From the NCBI GenBank assembly GCA_024276655.1, contig JAJRWU010000134.1, positions 1 through 40,833 of the forward strand: a DNA stretch of 40,833 bases, given 5' to 3'. The notes under the pieces are model-generated. The model did no database searches and was not told the origin of the DNA. It saw only the letters and a list, made by a program, of their open reading frames with translations. Positions within the stretch are counted from its first letter, which is position 1. Each line of letters begins with the position of its first letter. Positions 16,343 to 23,601 of the stretch are shown here, in pieces. This DNA is from Planctomycetota bacterium (GTDB taxonomy: Bacteria; Planctomycetota; Planctomycetia; Pirellulales; Pirellulaceae). Both the position numbers and the translations under genes were made by a program.

Positions 16343-18000
16343 TGACGCGTTGGTTGATCCCCCTGCTTCGCCGCGGCGTACAACTTGCGAGTCTGGCGGT
16401 GCTGGTGCTCATGCCTTTGTTCGCGCTCTACACGCACTATAAAGAGGCGCGGGCTTTGAACGACTTGCCAGCCTCCCAATGGCAGACAAAGGCCTTGCAG
16501 TCGATTGATAATTTTGTGAAGGAGAGTGAGTCGCGTCAGCGGTGGGTCGTCGAAACGCAGGGCACTTTTTGGTCGGCTCGGCTGGTGGGCGTCAGCATCA
16601 CCGACCCGCTTGCGGGCGCGGAAGCCATTTTCAGCAGCCGATCTTTTTACGCGCCGCTGTTGTGGTCGCTCGCGATTCCCTTACTAGCGACGGCCCTATT
16701 GGGCCGTGTGTTTTGCGGCTGGATCTGCCCGATGAACACTTTTCTAGAAGTGGTCGACCGAGGACGACGACTCTTGAAAATGGCGGAAATTCGCGAGCGA
16801 GATATCAAATTTTCTCTGTGGAATAAGTATGTCGTGCTGGGGTTGGCGTTGGCGTTTGCCGGTGTTGTGGGCGTTCCCTTCCTGGCCTTGATCTATCCGC
16901 CGGCGGTGATCAGCCGCGAATTCCACTTGTACGTGTTTGGCGGAGGCGTCGGAGTGGGCATTTATCTGATGTTTGTCATCGCCGCATTTGAACTGTTTGT
17001 GAGCAAGCGTTGGTGGTGCCGATACGCATGCCCCGGCGGAGCGCTTTATTCACTCATCGGCCGTTTCCGCTTGGTTCGAATTCGTCGAGACGAGCAGAAG
17101 TGCGTGCAGTGCGGCGATTGCGTGAAAGCCTGCCAGTTCGACCTCCGCCCCATGCTGGTGGAAACAACTGGCATGGAGTGTACGAATTGCGCCAGTTGCA
17201 TTCGCGCCTGCGACAGCGACGCCCTGCATTACAAGCTCGTCTTGCCGTTGCCGATTCTTTCTTCCAAGAATGGTGATGTAGGAAATTCCTCGGGAGGCGA
17301 TACAAACGAGCCAACTTCCCCGTCAGCCTCATCGGCAAGTGATAGCGATCGCGATTCGCGCCCGGCGGCGCACTCCGCTAGTGCGTTGGCGGTTATGCTG
17401 GCTATAGCGGCGGGAGCATTGGCCGCCATGCCAGCCACAGCGCGGGCGCACCACATTCTCGGCTTGCCGCACTACTCGTACAAGGAAAATTATCCGCAGG
17501 CGCCGACGCTCGAATATCCGGCCGACACAGGGCCGTACCGGGTGTTAATGACCTCGTACCCAGGGAAACCCATTCCCGGCGAAAAGGCGATGATCGCCTT
17601 TTACATCAAGAACAAACAGACCGGCGTTGTGTATAAAACGCCGGTAACGGCTCGTGTGCTGAAAACAGCCACGTTCGGCGGCAACCAAGTGATCTACGAA
17701 CCGGCGACGCATCGCAATTTCGACAACCAATTCAAATTCGCGGTCACTTTTCCCGACGACGGCGAGTACATCATCGAATTGACAATGCAAGTTGAGGGCC
17801 AACAGGAGGTCATTCCCTTCCTCATGGTAGCCGGCGACCCCTCGGCCACGGCCTCCTTTGTCGTCGCGATTTCGGCAGGGTTGTTGGTGTTTTTGGTCGT
17901 CGTGCGGGCGATCAAAATAAAACGCGACCGCCATGATTCGCGTCTGGCGTCGGCGCCCGCCGCAGCGCCGGAAAACGGGCTGGAGCCTCACGCCACTTAA
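16339..18000 (+). CDS. NapH-like Fe-S membrane protein fused to an exported Ig-like (YtkA/FixH-like) domain
   Basis: 553 residues starting at ATGATG (16339 or 16342; GAAGGAG lies just upstream and the previous stop overlaps). The first ~300 residues are NapH/CcoG-like: four membrane helices, the CGWICP motif (Cys126), CRYACPGG (from Cys227), and two ferredoxin groups, CVQCGDCVKAC (from 255) and CTNCASCIRAC (from 281). A Ser/Asp-rich linker follows. Then comes a hydrophobic helix (AVMLAIAAGALAAMPATARA), a periplasmic beta-rich domain from HHILGLPHYSY (residue 371) to about 510, and a final helix (VVAISAGLLVFLVVV). The tail domain resembles YtkA/FixH-type Ig domains; I infer this from pattern only. 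The NapH part should move electrons from quinol to the NapG-like partners. Confidence 0.8.
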   Translation: MMTRWLIPLLRRGVQLASLAVLVLMPLFALYTHYKEARALNDLPASQWQTKALQSIDNFVKESESRQRWVVETQGTFWSARLVGVSITDPLAGAEAIFSSRSFYAPLLWSLAIPLLATALLGRVFCGWICPMNTFLEVVDRGRRLLKMAEIRERDIKFSLWNKYVVLGLALAFAGVVGVPFLALIYPPAVISREFHLYVFGGGVGVGIYLMFVIAAFELFVSKRWWCRYACPGGALYSLIGRFRLVRIRRDEQKCVQCGDCVKACQFDLRPMLVETTGMECTNCASCIRACDSDALHYKLVLPLPILSSKNGDVGNSSGGDTNEPTSPSASSASDSDRDSRPAAHSASALAVMLAIAAGALAAMPATARAHHILGLPHYSYKENYPQAPTLEYPADTGPYRVLMTSYPGKPIPGEKAMIAFYIKNKQTGVVYKTPVTARVLKTATFGGNQVIYEPATHRNFDNQFKFAVTFPDDGEYIIELTMQVEGQQEVIPFLMVAGDPSATASFVVAISAGLLVFLVVVRAIKIKRDRHDSRLASAPAAAPENGLEPHAT

Positions 18001-18019
18001 AAGGAACAAGCGAGTCGTC

Positions 18020-20044
18020 ATGCGCACACTGCTAAAAGTCTTTCTGCCCTACTCCTTTTTTGTTGGACTCGGAATCGCGATTTGGTTTTCCCATTCGCGA
18101 ACCCTGCATGATGTCGCGCCGGAAACTTCAGATAACGCGATTGCCGTCGCCGATGCGGCTTTCATTACCAGCGGAAACATCGGAGCGAAAAGCGGCCGGC
18201 AGAGTGTGCATATCGACCCCGTTTGCCACATGGAGGTTGCGTCAAGCTGGGGCTTCGCCGTCCGGCATGGAGGGCGGTCGTATTTCTTCTGCACCACATC
18301 TTGCCGCGATCGATTCGCCAAGGCGCCCGCCGACTTTCTCGGCGACCGCTGCGTTGTCTGCGAAGAATTGATCGAACCGGGGAAGGCTGTCACGGCTACC
18401 TACATGGGCGGCGCCTATCGGCTGTGTGGCGAGGAGCATCGGCGGCAATTCAAAGCCGACCCAGCCTCCTACTTCATGCACACCATGTGGGGCATTCCCA
18501 ACTGGATGTATTATTTGTCGATCAGTTTCGTGATGTTGGTCAGTTTCGGCCTTTTCGAATGCCTCGACCGACTCTCTCCCGCGAAGCCCGCCACGCTGCC
18601 CCTGTTGCAAACCGCCTCGCCGGTTCGAGAAGATCGGATCGATCTGCTGGCCAATCGTTGGGTGGGAAGTTTGGCCAAATCGCGAGGGTTCCGCTTCGCC
18701 TGCCAGGCGGTTGTGGTGTTTCTGTTTTTCCTGACCATCGCCGCCGGGCTGTTTGGCAATCAGAATCCGGCGTTGAACATCGCGCCGGTGCTGACCTGGA
18801 CCGTCTGGTGGGGCGGGCTGATCATTCTCATTATGTTCGCCGGCAAGGCGTGGTGTTTTGTGTGTCCGTGGGACGCGGTCGCGACCTGGATGGAAAAACT
18901 GCGGTTTTGGAAGAAGACCGACGCCGGTCTGGGACTGGATCTGAAGTGGCCAAAAATGTTACGGAACGTGGTTCTCGCGACGGTGCTGTTTGTCGGCCTG
19001 ACCTGGATCGAACTGGGGTTTGGCGTCACGATGAAACCTCGTGTGACGGCCTACTTGGCGATCGTTATGTTATTGATGGCGATCGTGAGCGCCTTTCTTT
19101 TCGAGGGCAAGGGGTTCTGTCGTTACGGCTGCTTAGTGGGGCGCGTTAGCGGTTTGTATGCGATGTTCGCCGGCGTGGAAGTGCGCTCGAAAGATCAATC
19201 CGTCTGTCGAACCTGCCCCGGAAAGGAATGCGTCAAAGGCAGCCAGGAAGCTTATGGCTGCCCCACGTTTTTGTTTCCCGGATACCTTTCCAATAACACC
19301 TATTGCATTCAATGCGGCGAGTGTTTGCAGGCTTGCCCCGAAGATAACCTGACAGTGAACCTGCGGCCCTGGGGCGCCGACCTTGTCTCGGACCATCGCA
19401 CCCGCACCGACGAAGCCTATCTCGCTCTGCTGATGCTCTCGATCACCGGTTTTCACGGACTGACCATGACTCGCAATTGGGCCACGATCACCCAGTGGCT
19501 TGGCAGTTCGTTGTCGCTGGGCCACTTACTCGCATTTTCCCTGGGTATGGCGGGACTGATGCTCGCGCCGATCGCCGTGTACGCCGTGTTGGTGGGTGTC
19601 TCTTATCGGTTGGGCGTTTCTCGACTCACTACGTTACAACTTTCCTACCACGATTATTTCGTGCGTTACGCCTACGCCCTGTTGCCAATCGCGCTGTTCT
19701 ATCACTTGGCCCACAACATGGAGCATTTGCTGATGGAAGGCCCTAAAGTGGTCGCCTTGATTTCCGATCCGTTCGGCTGGAATTGGAATTTACTTGGAAC
19801 GGCGCATTGGTCGACGCCGCCGCTGGTTTCGCTCGACGTGCTCTGGGTGCTGCAAATCGGGCTGGTGCTGGTCGGCCATGTGTATAGTTTGTGGGTCGCG
19901 CAAAAAACATCGTTACGACTCTTCGGCGACAGCCGATCCGCCTTTCGAAGCCAGTTGCCGATGTTGGCGGGAATGATCGCCTTCAGTATTTTCAGCCTGT
20001 GGTTGCTCAAACAACCGATGGAAATGCGCACCTCCGCAATGTAG
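18020..20044 (+). CDS. NapH/NosR-like polytopic Fe-S membrane protein with two YHS/TRASH-type metal motifs
   Basis: 674 residues from ATG 18020, which I prefer to an in-frame ATG at 17933 because that one lies inside the previous gene. After an N-terminal helix come two metal-site modules: IDPVCHMEV...FFCTTSCRDRF (Cys69 onward, a YHS domain) and CVVCEEL...YRLCGEEHRRQF (from Cys111, similar to TRASH/YHS). Then follow several membrane helices with the 4Fe-4S-type motifs CFVCPWD (279), CRYGCLVGR (367), CRTCPGKEC (396) and CIQCGECLQACPED (429). A C-terminal block of about five helices has His residues in LFYHLAHNMEHLL that could bind haem or metal. YHS/TRASH domains bind metals such as copper. 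The role here is inferred: electron transfer from quinol, possibly metal-responsive. Confidence 0.78.
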   Translation: MRTLLKVFLPYSFFVGLGIAIWFSHSRTLHDVAPETSDNAIAVADAAFITSGNIGAKSGRQSVHIDPVCHMEVASSWGFAVRHGGRSYFFCTTSCRDRFAKAPADFLGDRCVVCEELIEPGKAVTATYMGGAYRLCGEEHRRQFKADPASYFMHTMWGIPNWMYYLSISFVMLVSFGLFECLDRLSPAKPATLPLLQTASPVREDRIDLLANRWVGSLAKSRGFRFACQAVVVFLFFLTIAAGLFGNQNPALNIAPVLTWTVWWGGLIILIMFAGKAWCFVCPWDAVATWMEKLRFWKKTDAGLGLDLKWPKMLRNVVLATVLFVGLTWIELGFGVTMKPRVTAYLAIVMLLMAIVSAFLFEGKGFCRYGCLVGRVSGLYAMFAGVEVRSKDQSVCRTCPGKECVKGSQEAYGCPTFLFPGYLSNNTYCIQCGECLQACPEDNLTVNLRPWGADLVSDHRTRTDEAYLALLMLSITGFHGLTMTRNWATITQWLGSSLSLGHLLAFSLGMAGLMLAPIAVYAVLVGVSYRLGVSRLTTLQLSYHDYFVRYAYALLPIALFYHLAHNMEHLLMEGPKVVALISDPFGWNWNLLGTAHWSTPPLVSLDVLWVLQIGLVLVGHVYSLWVAQKTSLRLFGDSRSAFRSQLPMLAGMIAFSIFSLWLLKQPMEMRTSAM

Positions 20045-20068
20045 GCCGTTCGCACGCCAGAGTTCACC

Positions 20069-20197
20069 GCTTAGCACCGCTCGATAAATAACGGTCGCAT
20101 TTGTGTAGCCATCGTCGCCAGACGGTGGGTGAGCGGTGAACCATCCCACGCTCTGGCGAGCATGGCTACGACACTAATTTTCCGCTCGATGCTTAGT
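20069..20197 (-). repeat. 127-bp hairpin-forming interspersed repeat, copy 2 (inverted relative to copy 1)
   Basis: Matches the reverse complement of 841-967 almost base for base, apart from a few changes near the ends. It includes the internal stem GTAGCCATCGTCGCCAGA / TCTGGCGAGCATGGCTAC and the end word GCACCGCTCGATAAATAA. It begins 25 bases after the stop of the last respiratory gene. Confidence 0.85.
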
Positions 20198-20346
20198 ACT
20201 TGTCCAAGAGAGATTCCGTGTTTATCCGTGGCTAATTTGTTTTGTTGCACCCAGCGTCTGCCGCCCCAAAAGTACATTCCTGCACCCGGCGGCGATGCCA
20301 GCGGCCGTTGGAGTTCGCGCTTCAGCATGCGTCCGCGACGAAAACA

Positions 20347-20385
20347 CGCTAAGCGCCGCTCGATAAATAATTGTCTGATTTGCAC
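20347..20385 (-). repeat. Partial copy (one end) of the 127-bp repeat family
   Basis: CGCTAAGCGCCGCTCGATAA and the following ~19 bases align with the end of copy 2, with several mismatches; similarity is then lost. Probably a decayed or truncated family member. Confidence 0.55.
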
Positions 20386-20559
20386 GGAAAGAAGAAATTT
20401 ATCAATCGTTATCTTTCATTACCCATTTGCCATTGGAGAAAGAGAAACAAAGATGCGAGCAAACAGACGGCCAATCACAAATGGCCATTAACCACCGAAG
20501 AAACAGAGAGACCATAACCGACGCCAAAAACCAATCGGCGGACGAGTCTGAAGCATTTT

Positions 20560-20667
20560 AACCACGGATAACGCGGATAACGCGGATAACACAGATGGGC
20601 GAGGATGCCGGCAGCCACGACTCTTCTTCATCCGTGTGATCCGTGCAATCCGTGCAATCCGTGGTTC
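20560..20667. repeat. Long imperfect inverted repeat built from CGGATAACG-type units
   Basis: The left arm (20560-20598) reads AACCACGGATAACGCGGATA and continues with further ~10-base units. The right arm (20629-20667), read on the other strand, is AACCACGGATTGCACGGATT and onward. The arms are about 38 bases, pair with few mismatches and enclose a ~30-base loop. Within each arm a 9-10 base unit recurs three or four times. This could form a large cruciform or RNA hairpin. It is non-coding. Confidence 0.65.
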
Positions 20668-20680
20668 ATTTATTACACGG

Positions 20681-20796
20681 CTAAGACCGCTCGTGAAATG
20701 ACGGGATGCAATGAGGGCCAATCACGCCGTTGCACGGCAATGAGTTTAGCAATTCAAAACCGCCAAGTCGTTCACTAATTTCGCGAGCGGTGCTAA
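20681..20796. repeat. Small element with inverted ends related to the 127-bp repeat family
   Basis: The left end CTAAGACCGCTCGTGAAATG and the right end, read in reverse complement, TTTAGCACCGCTCGCGAAAT, are similar to each other and to the CTAAGCACCGCTCG end of the 127-bp repeat. The interior differs from copies 1 and 2. It is likely a diverged relative with a different middle. Confidence 0.5.
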
Positions 20797-21279
20797 AGCG
20801 TACACTCCAACGGTGGGCGGCAAGGTGCGCTGCTGCATCCGTTTCGAGGCGTTCGCGCCCGCTGCGTTTGGCGCCCCGCTGGGATGCACGTTCGTTGCGT
20901 CGGCCTACCGGTGGTGTTCGCTGCGCTCGACCGCCGGCTAATGGCTGGCAAGCCTCCGGCTTGGTGGGAATCCCAGAACACCATGGCACGGAATAGATTT
21001 TGGACAGGTGCTTGGCATCGCGCCGAAAATAACTGCCGTGATTCTCACGCTGCAAGTCTTGCTCGCAATCAACGAGTAAGGGTGACGATCGCTGCACTTT
21101 TCAAACGACGACTCCCCCCAAAAATCGCTGCAATTTCCGACTGGTGTTTAAAGGTGGCGTTCTTCAACGCCTCCGCCGTCGTTCGGGGGTAATGTCAACG
21201 GCGATTCTTCGCTGAAATCTCTCACTGGGCACAAGCGGGAACGGAGGTCCATCTTCAATGCAAACTCACGCCTTGCTGT

Positions 21280-23145
21280 TCAGACTTCGGCGACGCCGTG
21301 TTGGAATCTCAACCATCTCTCCAGCGTTAATACGTTCCAAAGTTGTCGGCGGTGAATGTCGCCGCCTTCGCAGTAACGTTGATAGCAATCGCGGAGCACC
21401 TTGCCGTCAATGTAGCCAAGTTCAGCTGCGATAGGGCGCTCCAAAATCCACAAGATGCGATCTCGCTCCTTGATCCGCAGGCCAAGGTCCCAGTAATGGA
21501 GATAGTTGCCTTTATCGGGGCGAGCCACGATCGATCGTGGCATCAAGTCCGCGAGCGCTTTACGCATCGGGGCTTTTACCATCCCGCCCTCGCCGAGATA
21601 ACTAGGGGGGATCGAAAGCGCCCATTCGAACAGCCGACGATCAAGGAACGGTTGCCGCGTCTCTACTCCGAATGTCTGATGGATCAACGATTCAGCGCTG
21701 TAATGAGGGTCGACGCAGAAATATCGCAAACGGTGAAAGATATCCTCGCGAGCTGGGTTCAAATACGTGGTCGGATCGTGAAATCGCCCGAAGAGGTTCA
21801 GGCGGCGGGAAAAATCCCTGTTGATCCACGGCGGCGGTTGCCGCTTCACTGGCGCGAACGAACGACGCAAGCCGGCTACCAACAGACCGACCATCGTTTT
21901 GACAAGGCTGTGGCGCGAGATTCCTCGAGCCCGAGCGCGCAAACTCAGTTCAGACCAAATGTGCGGCCACTTGCCGCGCAAAATCCGGTCCCACAGATAC
22001 CAAGAGCTTCCGCCAACCTCGTCGCCTCCGTCGCCGGTCAAGATCACCTGAGCGCCACTCCGCCGAGCCGCTTTGAGATCCGCCACCATACGCGCGGCGT
22101 AATCCGCCTCCCATGGCTCTTCGCGATACTGCGGTGGAATCCCCGTTGGCCGCATGGCCCAAAACTCCTCGGCCTTTGTCGTGATTGTTTGCATTGGAAA
22201 TTGCTCGAGCACGCAGTTCTGAAACTCGCGCTCATCGGCCTTGGGATGCAGCGCAACATTCTGAAGGGCGAGTGAGGCGAGTCCTAGGCTGTCTGTTTCG
22301 TTCAGATGACGGACTGCCCCCACGACCGCCGTGGAATCAAGTCCGCCGCTGACCTGCATCGCAATCAACGACTTGGTGGTTCTTAAACGCGCCCGCACTG
22401 CGTGCAGAAACTGCTCTCGAAAGTCCTCAACGAATTCGTCCAGGGAAATCGTTTTTAGACGAATAGCCGTCGGATCCCAATACCTCTGAATACAGATCGT
22501 TCCATCTGATCTCACCTCCATCCAGTGCCCGGCCGGGAGACGTTTAACATTCTCGAAGAAGGTGGCGTCCGGATCAGAGTGAACAGCGCTCAAATGATTA
22601 GCGATCGCCCGATCCGAAACGACTCGCGGCGTTGCGTTGTCAGAGAAGACCTGTCGCAGGAGAGTGCCGCACACGAAGCGGCGTGTGTCGGAGTGATAGA
22701 AAAGCGATCGACGTCCCAAAGCGTCGCGCGCACAGACCAAGCGTTTGCGCTGCTGGTCCCAAATCACGATAGCGAAGTCGCCGACGAGCTTCTGAAATAG
22801 CTCGGGTCCCCAGTTGCGAAAGCCGTTTAGCACGATTTCGGCATCGCTGGCGTTTGACCGTAACACGCGATCAGCCTGCGCGAGTCGGTTGCGCACTTCG
22901 TCCCGATTGTCGAGCCGACCATCTAAGCATATCGCCAACTGCGCGTTCGCGTCGGTTAGCGGCTGAGACTCGCCTTCTTCTTCAGGCGTTGTCCAGAAAT
23001 GGCAATGCGCTAGCCCGACACGGTCATCATGCCACGTGTTCGATCCGTGAATGGCAAGTGGATCGCCGGCTTCGACGAGCCGGCTCAGTGAAGTGCCGAG
23101 GTCGAACTCACTCTGATACGTTAGAACAGCACCGAGAGCGCTCAA
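21280..23145 (-). CDS. Lasso-peptide cyclase (asparagine synthetase B-like macrolactam synthetase)
   Basis: 621 residues with asparagine-synthetase architecture. The N-terminal Ntn-glutaminase-like domain (residues 1-~200) lacks the catalytic Cys at position 2 (it begins with SALGAV), so it cannot release ammonia from glutamine. The C-terminal domain has the ATP pyrophosphatase loop SGGLDST (266-272) and the GDGGDE motif (372-377), used to adenylate a carboxylate. In lasso pathways this C protein (McjC type) activates an Asp or Glu side chain in the core and joins it to the new N-terminus. The start is a TTG at 23145 preceded by GGCGG; an in-frame stop lies just upstream. The precursor gene ends 47 bases before it, on the same strand, which supports the lasso assignment over ordinary asparagine synthesis. 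Confidence 0.85.
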   Translation of the reverse strand: MSALGAVLTYQSEFDLGTSLSRLVEAGDPLAIHGSNTWHDDRVGLAHCHFWTTPEEEGESQPLTDANAQLAICLDGRLDNRDEVRNRLAQADRVLRSNASDAEIVLNGFRNWGPELFQKLVGDFAIVIWDQQRKRLVCARDALGRRSLFYHSDTRRFVCGTLLRQVFSDNATPRVVSDRAIANHLSAVHSDPDATFFENVKRLPAGHWMEVRSDGTICIQRYWDPTAIRLKTISLDEFVEDFREQFLHAVRARLRTTKSLIAMQVSGGLDSTAVVGAVRHLNETDSLGLASLALQNVALHPKADEREFQNCVLEQFPMQTITTKAEEFWAMRPTGIPPQYREEPWEADYAARMVADLKAARRSGAQVILTGDGGDEVGGSSWYLWDRILRGKWPHIWSELSLRARARGISRHSLVKTMVGLLVAGLRRSFAPVKRQPPPWINRDFSRRLNLFGRFHDPTTYLNPAREDIFHRLRYFCVDPHYSAESLIHQTFGVETRQPFLDRRLFEWALSIPPSYLGEGGMVKAPMRKALADLMPRSIVARPDKGNYLHYWDLGLRIKERDRILWILERPIAAELGYIDGKVLRDCYQRYCEGGDIHRRQLWNVLTLERWLRFQHGVAEV

Positions 23146-23192
23146 TGGACCGCCGATTCATGCGTCTTTGATGCGAGTAGGATCGGATCTAT

Positions 23193-23363
23193 CTAGAGGA
23201 TGGAGCCTTCGTTGCCGGTCCCGCCACCGTCACCAGGATTGCCAGCAGTGGCCTGCGTAAGATCGGAGATTGTTCCCAATTCCGTCACTTTGGGCGTCTG
23301 GTACGGTTTCTTCTTCTCCGGCGAGCCGGCTTGTCGGGGGTTGTTTTCGGCAGATGATTTCAT
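23193..23363 (-). CDS. Lasso-peptide precursor (56 residues)
   Basis: ATG at 23361-23363, stop TAG at 23193-23195, 56 residues. The leader is about 37 residues; its end, YQTPKVTELGTISDLTQ, fits the lasso recognition pattern YxxPxLxxxGxxxxxTx with Tyr at -17, Pro at -14, Val in the Leu position at -12, Gly at -8 and Thr at -2. The predicted core is ATAGNPGDGGGTGNEGSIL (19 residues), with Asp at position 8, the right place for an eight-residue macrolactam ring to Ala1. Ser17 is the only serine and a likely phosphorylation site for the kinase at 28560. An alternative cut two or three residues later would put no acid at positions 7-9, so it fits worse. The ribosome site is AAGGA (23372-23376), 8 bases upstream. 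It lies between a terminator and the cyclase gene. Confidence 0.85.
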   Translation of the reverse strand: MKSSAENNPRQAGSPEKKKPYQTPKVTELGTISDLTQATAGNPGDGGGTGNEGSIL

Positions 23364-23371
23364 TTATTCGG

Positions 23372-23376
23372 TCCTT
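23372..23376 (-). promoter_or_regulatory. Ribosome-binding site of the lasso precursor gene
   Basis: AAGGA on the minus strand, 8 bases before the ATG at 23363. It supports translation of this short gene. Confidence 0.6.
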
Positions 23377-23537
23377 GCATACCCGACTTTCAATTGCCAA
23401 CCGTATTCCAGATTACCGCCACCGTCAGGTCGAGTGGCGTCCTCCGGTGTCGCTTTTTATTAGCGGGCTATCAACCCATTATAATCAAAGGGGCGTGTGT
23501 TAGAACCAGTCCCGCAATAAGTTACCGGTTGTCGATC

Positions 23538-23573
23538 AAAAAAGCCCGGCATTTTCAAAATGCCGGGCTTTTA
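23538..23573. terminator. Strong bidirectional intrinsic terminator
   Basis: A perfect 16-bp inverted repeat: AAAAGCCCGGCATTTT at 23540-23555 and its complement at 23557-23572 around a single C. The core GC stem is GCCCGGC/GCCGGGC, and A/T runs on both sides give a U-run in either direction. It lies 29 bases after the protease stop (minus strand), ending that transcript. The lasso precursor and cyclase downstream must then have their own promoter within 23377-23537, or depend on read-through. Confidence 0.85.
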
Positions 23574-23601
23574 ATTCGGCATGTAAATTCAGGACTGTTC
23601 C

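Larger units (their letters stand above)
20045..21279. other. Repeat-rich non-coding stretch between respiratory and lasso loci
   Basis: About 1.2 kb without a convincing gene. It contains the second 127-bp repeat, a half-copy of it, a long CGGATAACG-type inverted repeat and a further element with inverted ends, each listed separately. A related repeat word, CCGTGTTTATCCGTGGCT, is at about 20217-20234. Small ORFs here have low-complexity Arg/Pro/Ser-rich products in several frames at once, typical of chance frames. The respiratory operon and the lasso cyclase gene converge on this stretch, so terminators for both are expected, but I saw no clear stem plus T-run. Confidence 0.6.

Noticed and set aside
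20681-21097. Frames of about 100-140 codons in the repeat-rich intergenic stretch
   Set aside because: They run through repeat elements, have low-complexity Arg/Ser/Pro-rich products and show no ribosome sites.
21343-22275. 310-codon plus-strand frame antisense to the lasso cyclase
   Set aside because: The cyclase on the opposite strand has full ATP-loop motifs. This frame lacks a ribosome site and recognisable features.
23193-23249. Alternative lasso core starting at GNPGD
   Set aside because: It also leaves a Thr at -2, but then Asp is at position 5 and Glu at 12, neither of which can form the usual 7-9 residue ring. Starting at ATAGN puts Asp at 8 and makes the leader spacing fit.
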